Shown here piece after piece: positions 34,292-42,563 of a stretch of 64,000 nt of DNA. This DNA comes from Rhodanobacter sp. MP7CTX1 (GTDB lineage: Bacteria; Pseudomonadota; Gammaproteobacteria; Xanthomonadales; Rhodanobacteraceae): NCBI RefSeq assembly GCF_014205795.1, contig NZ_JACHCN010000001.1:434001-498000 (forward strand), given 5' to 3'. Every line of letters starts with the position of its first letter. Position 1 is the stretch's first letter. The notes under the pieces were generated by a model. That model ran no database searches and was not told the DNA's origin. It saw nothing but the letters and a program-made list of their open reading frames with translations. The translations under genes and the position numbers were made by a program.

Positions 34292-34600
34292 TCACAGCCA
34301 CCTCGAGACGCCGCCATGGTGTGAGCAGGTGCCGCGATGACTCATGCTGAAGCTGTAGCTACCGTCGCGACACTGCGCCGACGCACCCGACGAAACGTTG
34401 CCCGACACGGTGTGCGCCGGCCGATGGACCGAGTAGCCCTCCTTGTTGACGTAGCTACCCGTCTCCACAAGCTCTGTTGAGCCATTTGTGACGCTCTGCG
34501 CGCTACCTTGCTGCGTCTGCAGTGCGGTGTTCTGGGCCGCCACCGTGCCGCCAAGCGCCATAAGGCACAGGCCCAGCGCGATGCCAAGATGCTTAACCAC
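34292..34600 (-). CDS. Exported DUF3761-like protein
   Basis: 102 residues from GTG 34600 (AGGGG ~7 bases upstream). Signal peptide with cleavage near VAAQ (residue ~22). C-terminal motif CRDGSYSFSMSHRGTCSHHGGV is the DUF3761 signature (core SYSFS, RGTCSHHGGV). Likely exported. Function not known. The neighbouring carbonic anhydrase gene on the same strand ends 197 bp upstream. Confidence 0.8.
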   Translation of the reverse strand: MVKHLGIALGLCLMALGGTVAAQNTALQTQQGSAQSVTNGSTELVETGSYVNKEGYSVHRPAHTVSGNVSSGASAQCRDGSYSFSMSHRGTCSHHGGVSRWL

Positions 34601-34796
34601 GGTCGATCCCCTGCGTTTCTCTTGTTTGTCCAGGGGACTAAAGCAAAAGCTTTGCCAAGCTTGCTTGGATGGGGGAGGAGTCGGCATCGGGTGGCACGTG
34701 CTACCGCCCGGATGCGATCCGGCCGACGGCAGTGCACTCTGGCGCTACGGCCTACATGACGGGCGAGTCTGCGCGGGATCGTCTGGCTTCTTTGCG

Positions 34797-35555
34797 CTAC
34801 CTGCTCTCTTTCACGATGCGTCCGTTGAGCGGCTGAAGGGCACGCACATTGCGCGGATAGAGCTTGGCGAATGCCGTGATCTGCTTGGCTGAAATCTCCA
34901 CGGGAGTCTTCAGTACGTACCATGTGACGCCCTCGGTGCAGGGCGGGGCGCTCAGCGAGCCCATGTACGTGTAATAGGAGGTATCGCGCGGCAGCAGGCC
35001 GGCGGGGTTGATCTCGACGCCGGGAATTTCCTGCTCTTTGCCGGGGGTCATCGGCATATGGTCCCAAAGCTGCTGAATGGTGGTATTTGCACGGCCCGAT
35101 TTCAGGAGCACCGTGACTCCGGCCACCTTGCCGTCGCTGGCTTCATACATCAGGTGAAGCGCCATGTCGTACGGTTTGCCGTGAACGTACTCTTCGCTGG
35201 GGCGATGAAAGTGGAATTGGGTTAGTTGGTAGTGCTGATCGCCCACAATCAGCCAGTCTCCGCTTCCTGGGGCGTGGTAGTCCACCCGGATCGAGTGGCC
35301 GTTGTTGATGAGGTATTTGAGCGGGCTGCTTTCGTCGACGAACCGCAACGCGGGGAGCTCGGCTTTCTGCGTAGCTTGAATGTCGATTGGCGATTGTTCT
35401 TTCCCGCTACCGCAGACAGCGTAGTCCGGATCCAGCGAAGCCCAATGTTCGGCACCGGCTTTACCTTCATAGTCCCACGGCGTCTTCCACTGGGCTTGCG
35501 AAATCACGGGCACCAAAAGCGCGGTGGCAGTCAGCACTACAAACGTCATCCTCAC
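34797..35555 (-). CDS. Periplasmic alpha-type carbonic anhydrase
   Basis: 252 residues; GTG 35555 is chosen because GGAGG stands 6 bases before it (ATG 35549 is the alternative). Signal peptide to about residue 21. Zinc ligands H115, H117 (QFHFHRPSEE) and H134 (ALHLMY), plus SPIDIQ and SAPPCTEGV, are all present. The protein hydrates CO2 to bicarbonate in the periplasm. No neighbours are linked to this reaction. Probably functional. Confidence 0.94.
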   Translation of the reverse strand: MRMTFVVLTATALLVPVISQAQWKTPWDYEGKAGAEHWASLDPDYAVCGSGKEQSPIDIQATQKAELPALRFVDESSPLKYLINNGHSIRVDYHAPGSGDWLIVGDQHYQLTQFHFHRPSEEYVHGKPYDMALHLMYEASDGKVAGVTVLLKSGRANTTIQQLWDHMPMTPGKEQEIPGVEINPAGLLPRDTSYYTYMGSLSAPPCTEGVTWYVLKTPVEISAKQITAFAKLYPRNVRALQPLNGRIVKESR

Positions 35556-35851
35556 GTTGCGCCTCCTACAGTTACGGTATGGGGAGATCGAACAATAACG
35601 TGCGCATGAACTTGTGCATCAGGTCCCGGCAACGTTGGATTTTCCTAGTCTGCAGCGAGTCCGGAAAGCCAGATTGATGGTCGATCGCCAAGCCTGAGAG
35701 TGCAATGGGCCTAGACAGAAAGCACGCGCGAATTTAACGAACTGACCCGCAGGCTACGTGGGCAGCGCAAGCACGACAGGTGCCTATGAGTAACTGGTGC
35801 CGGGAAAGTGCAGATTGCGCTATTCACGCCGATGAAAAGAGGGAGAACCCC

Positions 35852-36025
35852 ATGAGCAAGATCACTTACAACGGGCAAACGTTCGACTTCGAGGAAATCC
35901 GTCGTCAAATGGATCCAGACCTGGCTGAACAATTCAAGGACACAACGAAAACTGATCAGGATTTCTTTGATTCGTACCTGTTGGCCCACAGCACAAAATA
36001 TGGCGAACACTTTGTGGTCGACTGA
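35852..36025 (+). CDS. Small acidic hypothetical protein, 57 aa
   Basis: 57 residues, ATG 35852 with GGGAG 7 bases upstream. Acidic and helical: FDFEEIRRQMDPDLAEQF, ending FVVD. No family is recognised. It is followed at once by the basic 53-residue protein; the two may form a unit. Confidence 0.65.
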   Translation: MSKITYNGQTFDFEEIRRQMDPDLAEQFKDTTKTDQDFFDSYLLAHSTKYGEHFVVD

Positions 36026-36059
36026 TTGCCTGCGACACCCCAATATGGAGAGATTTCAC

Positions 36060-36221
36060 GTGAAAAAAGATGAGAGTGAGCATCTGGTAAAGCCCGGAGG
36101 CAAGAACGCACAGCATGAGCAGGAGCTGCCGCCCTCACGTGACTATGAACAGCAAAGGGCAGGGGGCATCAAGAAGGAGGGTGGTTCCGGCGCTAAGGCG
36201 AAGGATCCCAGGAAATCCTGA
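36060..36221 (+). CDS. Small hydrophilic hypothetical protein, 53 aa
   Basis: 53 residues from GTG 36060 (GGAGAG 6 bases upstream; ATG 36045 is the alternative). Lys/Glu/Gly-rich, likely disordered, with GGIKKEGGSGAKAKDP near the end. It begins 34 bases after the 57-residue protein's gene. No family. Confidence 0.55.
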   Translation: MKKDESEHLVKPGGKNAQHEQELPPSRDYEQQRAGGIKKEGGSGAKAKDPRKS

Positions 36222-36406
36222 GTTCAATACTTCTGCGCTACCGCGGGCCTTCTGCAAAACGTCAATCATGCTTCCCATCATCGCCATCGCATTGCCCACT
36301 CCTGGCATCTAGCCCGACAATCTTCGCGAGAAGAACGGACCACGTTCGCCAGCAGCCGGAGTCGACCGGCGACTTCGGTGAAGACCCGTCAGTGCACCGC
36401 CGAAGA

Positions 36407-37192
36407 TCACAATTCCGATGGAGTGCAACCCTGTATCAGCTTTTCGGCAATGTCAGGATCGTCGTCGACCGGCCGATACATCCAAAGCATCTGCAAGTCG
36501 AATAGGGCATGCAGCAGGATCGGCAGGATCAACTGACCTGTGAGGATCGCTATCAGGCCAAGCAACAAGCCTGCGATCGTGGCGCGGATGACGCCCGCGA
36601 CTCCCTGGTAGACATGTGCCAGTCCGAACAGCGTCGAGGCCACCGGCCAGGCGCCCAGGACACCGAGTGCGACACCACCTGCGAGTAATCCCGACAGGTA
36701 ATGCATCAGGAAGCCGCGATACAGCAGCTCCTCGCAGATGCCGGCAGAGAGACTGAGCATGATCCAATACCGTCGCTCCTTCGCCGACACAGGAAGCATG
36801 AACCTCATCGTCTGCACCGCTTTCGCCACTTTCTTGCGCCATGCGGCGTCCGCCATGGCACGGAACCCCTGGCGGAGGCCGATAATCACGAACGAAGTTG
36901 TTGCAACGGCCGCGACCAGGAATACGGGCAGATGCGCGCCAAGCCAAGTTGCAACGTGCTCTTGGTCTGGAAGCACATTCAGGTTCGTTGGGTAAGCAAG
37001 TAACACCGCAACGGCTGCGGAGACCCAAAGTTTCCAAATCGTGAACTGGTACGACGTGATGCGTGCCTCGCCGCTCGTGCAGCGCCGCAGTTGCTGTGTG
37101 CGGCGCATACTGATCAACGGCGTCAGAAGTACCAAGAAGGCTGTGAAGAGGTCTTGCGCGACTGGCAAAAGTTGCATGGGGGGCTTGGCCAT
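36407..37192 (-). CDS. CPBP family intramembrane glutamic endopeptidase-like protein
   Basis: 261 residues with about eight membrane helices. Family motifs: EELLYRGF (catalytic Glu pair), later FGLAHVYQG (His) and LLHALFDLQ (second His/Asp). Bacterial CPBP proteases often protect against self-made peptides or process small peptides. No peptide precursor is next to it. The TetR gene diverges 56 bp away, so it is the probable regulator. Confidence 0.9.
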   Translation of the reverse strand: MAKPPMQLLPVAQDLFTAFLVLLTPLISMRRTQQLRRCTSGEARITSYQFTIWKLWVSAAVAVLLAYPTNLNVLPDQEHVATWLGAHLPVFLVAAVATTSFVIIGLRQGFRAMADAAWRKKVAKAVQTMRFMLPVSAKERRYWIMLSLSAGICEELLYRGFLMHYLSGLLAGGVALGVLGAWPVASTLFGLAHVYQGVAGVIRATIAGLLLGLIAILTGQLILPILLHALFDLQMLWMYRPVDDDPDIAEKLIQGCTPSEL

Positions 37193-37196
37193 ATGC

Positions 37197-37246
37197 GAAT
37201 GCGTATTTACATTCTCATACTTTAGGCCAAACGTCTAGACTTGGCC
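37197..37246. promoter_or_regulatory. Two inverted repeats in the CPBP/tetR divergent promoter
   Basis: GAATG (37197-37201)/CATTC (37210-37214), and GGCCAA (37225-37230)/TTGGCC (37241-37246) enclosing a GTCTAGAC core, all between the two start codons (37192 and 37249). They fit a TetR operator shared by the two genes. Confidence 0.55.
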
Positions 37247-37248
37247 CG

Positions 37249-37881
37249 ATGAACAGCGAAATCAGTCCGAAACAGGCTCGTAGCCGCGCCACCGCTGAAC
37301 GCCTCCTCGCGGCGGCAATTCGTGTCGTTGACGAAGCTGGGCTGGAAGGTGCTACCGTGCCACGGATTGCCGCAGCAGCGGACGTCGCTCCAGCCAGCGT
37401 CTACCGCCGCTATGCCGACAAAGATGCTTTGCTACGCGCCGCGTTTCTGCACGCGCTGGAGAGCAGCAACCAGAACAACCGCCAGGTGATGAAGAAGCTT
37501 CTCCTCAGGAAGAATCTGGAATCAACCGTCACGCAAGTCATACGGTCCCTGTTCGAACAGCATCGACGCCATCCGCTACTGATGCGCGCACTTGTGCGCT
37601 ACCTTGATGCCTCGGGGGATCGAGCATTCGTCATTGAGGCGCGTAGGATCATGGCCGCAAACCTTAGTGAGGTTGCTGCCTTGCTCATGCACCACCGAGA
37701 CGAAATCAAGAGATTGAATCCCGAGCGCGCCCTGCGGTTTGCCGTGCTGAACGCGGCATGTTCTGTCGAGGCACACGCCCTAAACGAGAACTCGATGTGG
37801 CAGGCGTTGCCAGACGTTACGGATGAATCGCTTGCAAGCGACCTGACGGCCAGCTTCGTCGCCTACCTCCGTAATCGTTGA
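37249..37881 (+). CDS. TetR/AcrR family transcriptional regulator
   Basis: 210 residues. N-terminal HTH (GATVPRIAAAADVAPASVYRRY, quoted in parts) and an all-helical C-terminal domain. The divergent CPBP protease gene is likely its target, through the two inverted repeats upstream. ATG 37249 overlaps the end of the second palindrome's downstream region, consistent with autorepression. Confidence 0.92.
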   Translation: MNSEISPKQARSRATAERLLAAAIRVVDEAGLEGATVPRIAAAADVAPASVYRRYADKDALLRAAFLHALESSNQNNRQVMKKLLLRKNLESTVTQVIRSLFEQHRRHPLLMRALVRYLDASGDRAFVIEARRIMAANLSEVAALLMHHRDEIKRLNPERALRFAVLNAACSVEAHALNENSMWQALPDVTDESLASDLTASFVAYLRNR

Positions 37882-38009
37882 CCTTCAGGCTCAATCTCGG
37901 GGTAGGTTGTCGATACTCAAGCAGGATTGGCGCCATTTGGGCATACGGCATTGAGGGCTCGCGGCACTCTTCTCACGGCTGTGTCAAACGACGGTAACGG
38001 GTGGCGGTC

Positions 38010-38522
38010 TCAAACGGTCGATGCAACAGCCGAACTGATCGCTGCTACTGCAGAATCTATCTCAAATTGAGTTTTGGCGCGAAAGAAGCGTGTATCACTT
38101 CGATGGCTCACAGCGAGAATTAGGGGAGCAACGGTGACTGGAAAATTCCAGATGATCCTTACTAACGTTGGGACAATCCGGATCTCAGGACATCTCTCCG
38201 GCATTCCCGGTCGCGAACTAAAAAGATAGGGAAGATTTCGGAAAAAGGCGCGATAGAAGCATCTGTGCCTTGGTACATCGGAAAATAGGATGAAGTCGGC
38301 CTTCTGCATGGGGATTTCGGAAACGCCATCCACAACCCACGACGGGCGCTGCGAAATTTCCATCTCCTTCTCTCGACGTTCGGTCCTCGGTGTTCTGACC
38401 CATCCGGCCTTCCAGACAATGCTATCGAGGCCAACGTACGGCAGGTTCAAACTGGCTGCCAATGCCATGGCAACCGAAGTTTTTCCCGAGCCCGCGTTTC
38501 CCGTGATGAGTATTCGATGCAT
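38010..38522 (-). CDS. P-loop nucleoside-kinase-like protein (topology-modulation/FlaR type)
   Basis: 170 residues. Walker A GNAGSGKT (residues 8-15) at the N-terminus, then LPYVGLDSIVWKAGW, a WVVDGV strand and a lid region rich in Arg (PRHRCFYRAFFR). This is the adenylate-kinase-like fold of the FlaR/'DNA topology modulation' group. Start ATG 38522. The last ~20 residues are Ala/Ser-rich. Substrate unknown. Confidence 0.85.
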   Translation of the reverse strand: MHRILITGNAGSGKTSVAMALAASLNLPYVGLDSIVWKAGWVRTPRTERREKEMEISQRPSWVVDGVSEIPMQKADFILFSDVPRHRCFYRAFFRNLPYLFSSRPGMPERCPEIRIVPTLVRIIWNFPVTVAPLILAVSHRSDTRFFRAKTQFEIDSAVAAISSAVASTV

Positions 38523-38718
38523 GTGCGTTGATTGCCTCAGGGTTCTGAAGAAGCAGGGGTTCAGAAGAAGACGGCTTTAGACGTCCAGGTCCACTGCGGG
38601 TGCGGTCTTAACCGTCGGTTGCGGACGTCATCAGGGTTAGCTCAGTTCTATCCGACAAGGCGCAAGTGACATCGTGCAACCCCGGTTCCGACGTGGGTGT
38701 CTCCGTCAGACCCTGCGC

Positions 38719-39750
38719 TCAATGCGACGTATGCCGAGCTCGTATCGCTGACACGTCTTTGGCAATTTCCGCAAAGAGCGCCTCTCTTTGGGTTTTGTCG
38801 GCATAGGAAGCGGTCAGGAATGCGGCGATGATGGTGGGGCGGCCATTGGGGCGCATGATGATACCCATGTCGTTGAAAGCTGCCGTCTCTCCGTCCAACG
38901 AGTAAGACGTTCCAGCTTTGTCCGCAAGGCGGACCTCCGCAGGCAATCCACTTCTAAGGCGAGCGGGAACGGTCTGATTGCACATGAGGTCAAGCAATCG
39001 CTTGGTCGACTCCAGCGACAGCAGCTGCCCCTCCCAAAGCTTCTTAAGAAAGTCTGCGGCAGCGTCGGGCGTAGCTCTGTTGCGCGGATCATGAAGATAA
39101 GCGCTGTAGCCGCGCCGATGCCGTGCCAAAGCCTGTAGATCGGTTTCTTGCGGAGAAATGGATTCTCCGTGTTCGGTTTCCTCGAAGACGCTTGCGACAC
39201 CCGCTTCATCCAGATCGACGTGCATGCCGTTGATGCCGTGAGCCCGCAAGAATTCGGTTACGACCTTTGGGCCACCCACAAGCCTGACCAATGCATCAGC
39301 GGCGGTGTTGTCGCTTTCGCTTACGGCTGCAGTGAGCAGCTGTCGTACCGAGAACGTCATTTGTTCGCCGCTGAAGTGGGCGCCGATGGATGGAACTGCA
39401 GAGCCCCCTTCGACATCTTTGCTGTTTATCGTCACCTTTTGATCCTGCGAAAGGCTTCCGGCATCGATCTGCGCAAGAACGGTTGCCGCGACTGGGGCCT
39501 TAAAAACGCTCATCATCGGGTAGGCACGATCTGCGTTTATGCGTATTGCCGTGCCCATATCCATATCCAGCACTGTTATGCCGAGGATGCCGGGCCGAGC
39601 CCCCGCTGCGAGTTGTTCCAAGGCCTGTTGGAGGGGCACATTCGACACTCGAGATTGCCCTAGATCGTCGGTTGAAACGAGAGTCGTCAGCAGCAGGCCT
39701 CCAATGAGTACAAGTGCTCTCCAAGAGAATGAAGCGCACTTGCCAGACAT
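38719..39750 (-). CDS. Class A beta-lactamase-related serine hydrolase with enlarged omega-loop region
   Basis: 343 residues from ATG 39750 (GGGGAAA upstream; ATG 39786 also has a ribosome site). Signal peptide ~1-30. Catalytic S81-x-x-K84 (SVFK), S146-D-N, and a Glu182 in VDLDEAG at the place of Glu166. About 40 residues separate Glu182 from RNRATP (223-228), versus about 16 in PER-type enzymes, so an insertion is present. The KTG box reads K278-A-G. Cell-wall or lactam hydrolysis is likely but the substrate range is open. Confidence 0.85.
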   Translation of the reverse strand: MSGKCASFSWRALVLIGGLLLTTLVSTDDLGQSRVSNVPLQQALEQLAAGARPGILGITVLDMDMGTAIRINADRAYPMMSVFKAPVAATVLAQIDAGSLSQDQKVTINSKDVEGGSAVPSIGAHFSGEQMTFSVRQLLTAAVSESDNTAADALVRLVGGPKVVTEFLRAHGINGMHVDLDEAGVASVFEETEHGESISPQETDLQALARHRRGYSAYLHDPRNRATPDAAADFLKKLWEGQLLSLESTKRLLDLMCNQTVPARLRSGLPAEVRLADKAGTSYSLDGETAAFNDMGIIMRPNGRPTIIAAFLTASYADKTQREALFAEIAKDVSAIRARHTSH

Positions 39751-39837
39751 ACTTTCCCCAAAAATTGAATACCCTGAACTCATCATCGTCCCTGTCCTTA
39801 ACAGTGTCCGTTTCGGGTGGAAACGGACGTAAGCAGA

Positions 39838-41289
39838 TTAGTAAGCAAGTCTATGCGTGGTGGCGAGCTCAGCGGCGCGAAGGATGGCGTTGCGATATCT
39901 GTTCGCCGCATGGTTCACCCCAATGACACGATAAGGAACCACCGGGCTTAGGCCGGAGCCCTCATAATTTCTACCGTGCGGATCCCGGTATATCTCAGTA
40001 GACATGGCCAGCACCCAGCCATTCGGAAGGCCTTTCTCCGTCGAGTCCGAAAAGATGCCTTGGGTGGTCTCGCCAACCTGTACAACGTTGGGCAGCCCGC
40101 GCATTCGAATGGCAAAGACCTCAGTCGCGCTAGCACTGAGTTCGCTGGTTAGCAGATAGACTGGTTTGAGATAGCGGGCTCCCTGGTGAGGAACCGTCTC
40201 GAACCATTGCACCGTGCCACCGCGAAAGGCCTGCTTGCTGTAGGCCTTGCGCGCCCTGTCAGCAAAGCGGGCCGCAATGTCGGATGAAATCTCGTCGTCA
40301 CCGCCCATATTGTGCGAGATATCCAATACCAGGGAGCTGGTGTCTTGCAGGTCAGCCAAGGCTCGATCCAATGCAGGTCCAAGCAATGATCGATCCCCCG
40401 CAAGATCGCTGTCTTGTCGGAAGCCTGCCATTTTGTTGATGGCCAGGTAGCCTATATTTCCCTTTAGCTTGCCCCAAACCAAACCGCTATCGAAGGCCTG
40501 TTGGCGTGTACCCGGCAGCAGTGCCGCGGAAGCTTGGTCGAGTTCGCCAGGCATCCAGCGCTTAAAAAGCCAGTCCAGAAAAATGTCGTATTGGTTTTGC
40601 CGTGAATATGCCGCCTCAAGTTCCTTGAAGTCCTGGCCGCGGAAGGAGCGCAGTCTGAAGGGCTTGCCGTTGATGCTGCCCGCAAGGCTTGTATGAGGGT
40701 CTTCGACGCCGCGGAAGAGCTCTATGAACACCGCCAGCAGCTCAACTTTGCTATGAACCGACGCTATGCGGGGCCGTAGCCGCGACGTTCGCTCCGCCCA
40801 GTCAACGTTGTGTTCGCGCGCAAAGGGATAAAGCTCCAGCAGCGAGGCGGTTATCGCATTGAAGATATAGAGCGGTGAGGTGCGGTCCTGCAGTTCGGTG
40901 CACGCCAGCGGGAGCATCGAAACCGGCTCGGTGCGATATTGCGTGCCGTCCGGTGAGGAAGCAAACAGCAACGAGGACGGCGATGAGCCGGTCGCGACAA
41001 AGGGAACGAGGTCATTGACTGACTTCGCATCCATATATTCGGTGTCGCGCCAACACAGCCCTCCAGCACGGTCGAAGACACCAACCTCATGTGCGCTGAA
41101 GTCGAATAGCATGCCGTAGCTGGAAAGATCCCAGCGCCCCTGCGCAAGGTGTGTCACCTCGCCGCTTTGAATCGTCGGGACGTACCGATGCGTGGGCAAC
41201 GGAGGCGTTGCCTCGGCACTCGGGGCGCTGGACAGAAAGGTGGAAGCCAAGAGCACTGCGCTGAGAAGTGATGACGGAGCGATGCTCAC
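39838..41289 (-). CDS. Exported S41 family peptidase
   Basis: 483 residues with a signal peptide (1-27, cleavage near AEA). The C-terminal ~200 residues form the tail-specific protease core: GNIGYLAINKM, LVLDISHNMGGDDE, LTSELSASATE (nucleophile Ser) and QVGETTQG. No PDZ domain is visible between ~150 and 290. It may degrade misfolded or tagged proteins in the periplasm. Gene is 49 bp from the beta-lactamase gene, same strand. Confidence 0.9.
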   Translation of the reverse strand: MSIAPSSLLSAVLLASTFLSSAPSAEATPPLPTHRYVPTIQSGEVTHLAQGRWDLSSYGMLFDFSAHEVGVFDRAGGLCWRDTEYMDAKSVNDLVPFVATGSSPSSLLFASSPDGTQYRTEPVSMLPLACTELQDRTSPLYIFNAITASLLELYPFAREHNVDWAERTSRLRPRIASVHSKVELLAVFIELFRGVEDPHTSLAGSINGKPFRLRSFRGQDFKELEAAYSRQNQYDIFLDWLFKRWMPGELDQASAALLPGTRQQAFDSGLVWGKLKGNIGYLAINKMAGFRQDSDLAGDRSLLGPALDRALADLQDTSSLVLDISHNMGGDDEISSDIAARFADRARKAYSKQAFRGGTVQWFETVPHQGARYLKPVYLLTSELSASATEVFAIRMRGLPNVVQVGETTQGIFSDSTEKGLPNGWVLAMSTEIYRDPHGRNYEGSGLSPVVPYRVIGVNHAANRYRNAILRAAELATTHRLAY

Positions 41290-41481
41290 CTGCCCACCAG
41301 AAGCGGATTGGCATTGAAACGGAATGATCGGCTCCGCAGTATTTGCATGATCCTTCGAAACCTTGTGGCTATTCGATGTCAGTGCGTCCTGACCGCAGTC
41401 AACAATCGTGGCAAATGCAGGGTATCCAAAGGGCCATAGTGCGATTTCTACGGCGGATTGTCTGTGTCCTGTAAGCCCGGA

Positions 41482-41703
41482 TCAGTTTGGGGAGACCACA
41501 ACGCGTTCGACGGCTTCTCGGGCCAGCGGTGTCAGGCCATCGCCGCCGGCTGTCACGTGGGCCTTGAGCTGGCGACGCATGACCGGGTCCCAGAACTTGG
41601 TCAGGTGGTCGCGGATACCTTCGACGGCCATGGCGTGATCGGGCTCGGCGGCAAAGTAGTTCGAAATGTCGTTGGCCATGGCGACCAGTCGTTCGATGTT
41701 CAT
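41482..41703 (-). CDS. fdsD: Formate dehydrogenase delta subunit
   Basis: 73 residues, Fds delta-type: helical, starting MNIERLVAMANDIS and ending with basic/hydrophobic helix (FWDPVMRRQL). It is the last gene of the formate-dehydrogenase operon. Its ATG overlaps the fdhD stop (ATGA). In Rhodobacter and Cupriavidus FdsD binds FdsA and helps cofactor insertion. This length (~70 aa) matches. Confidence 0.85.
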   Translation of the reverse strand: MNIERLVAMANDISNYFAAEPDHAMAVEGIRDHLTKFWDPVMRRQLKAHVTAGGDGLTPLAREAVERVVVSPN

Positions 41704-42563
41704 GGCAGTTCCCCGGAATGCGCGGGTATGAGTCGATGGGGATGGGTGTAGATGTTGTGGCTGCCCGGGCGGGTGAAGCCGATCAAGGTGATGCCGGCGC
41801 TGCGTGCCAGTTCAATGGCCAGGGCGGTAGGTGCGGATATCGCGGCGAGTATCGCGATACCAGCACTTGCCGACTTGGTTACCATTTCGTAGCTGGCGCG
41901 GCTGGTGACGAGCGCCATGCCGGCGTTGGGATCGATGCCGGCATGGCGCATGGCGCCGATCAGCTTGTCCAGTGCGTTGTGGCGACCGACATCTTCGCGA
42001 ACCAGCAGGATGTCGCCGTTGCTGTCAGCCCAGGCGGCGGCGTGAACTGCGCCGGTGGCAGCATTCATCGGTTGGCGCGTCTGCAATTCGCCCAGTGCGT
42101 GTTCGAGTGCGTCGTGGGTCAGCGTGCTGCCAGCGCCCACCGGTGGGTTCTGTCGGATCGCCTGTTCCAGATCGCGGGTGCCGCAGATGCCGCAGCCGCT
42201 GCGCCCGGGAATCAGGCGTTCGTGAGCACGGTCAAGGTGCGCGGCATGCGCTTCGGGTGCCACCCGCAGCGCGAGCTCAATACCCTCCAGCAGCGTGTGC
42301 ACCTGCACGTCCTGCAACTGCTCCGGGGTGGCGATCAAGCCCTCGCTGAGCGAAAAGCCCAACGCGAAGTCTTCGAGATCATGCGGCGTTGCCATCATCA
42401 CGGCGAAGCTCACGCCGTTGTAGACCATCGCGATCGGCATCTCCTCGGCCACGCAATCGTCTTCACACGTAGCTTTACCGTGGCGCCAGCGATTGACGCG
42501 GCGGGAGACGAAGCCGACGGCGGCCGTACCCTCAATCGTCGCGTCGTGTTCAGGGTTGCCCAA
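41700..42563 (-). CDS. fdhD: Formate dehydrogenase accessory sulfurtransferase FdhD
   Basis: About 287 residues from TTG 42563 (GGTGGA upstream); ATG 42602 is the alternative. It overlaps the fdsA 3' end and the fdsD start. FdhD family: NGVSFAVMMATP, DFALGFSLSEG, the sulfur-carrying Cys loop GRSGCGICGT, and SASAGIAILAAIS near the end. FdhD moves sulfur from the cysteine desulfurase to the Mo of bis-MGD, which active formate dehydrogenase needs. Position inside the fds operon fits. Confidence 0.92.
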   Translation of the reverse strand: MGNPEHDATIEGTAAVGFVSRRVNRWRHGKATCEDDCVAEEMPIAMVYNGVSFAVMMATPHDLEDFALGFSLSEGLIATPEQLQDVQVHTLLEGIELALRVAPEAHAAHLDRAHERLIPGRSGCGICGTRDLEQAIRQNPPVGAGSTLTHDALEHALGELQTRQPMNAATGAVHAAAWADSNGDILLVREDVGRHNALDKLIGAMRHAGIDPNAGMALVTSRASYEMVTKSASAGIAILAAISAPTALAIELARSAGITLIGFTRPGSHNIYTHPHRLIPAHSGELP

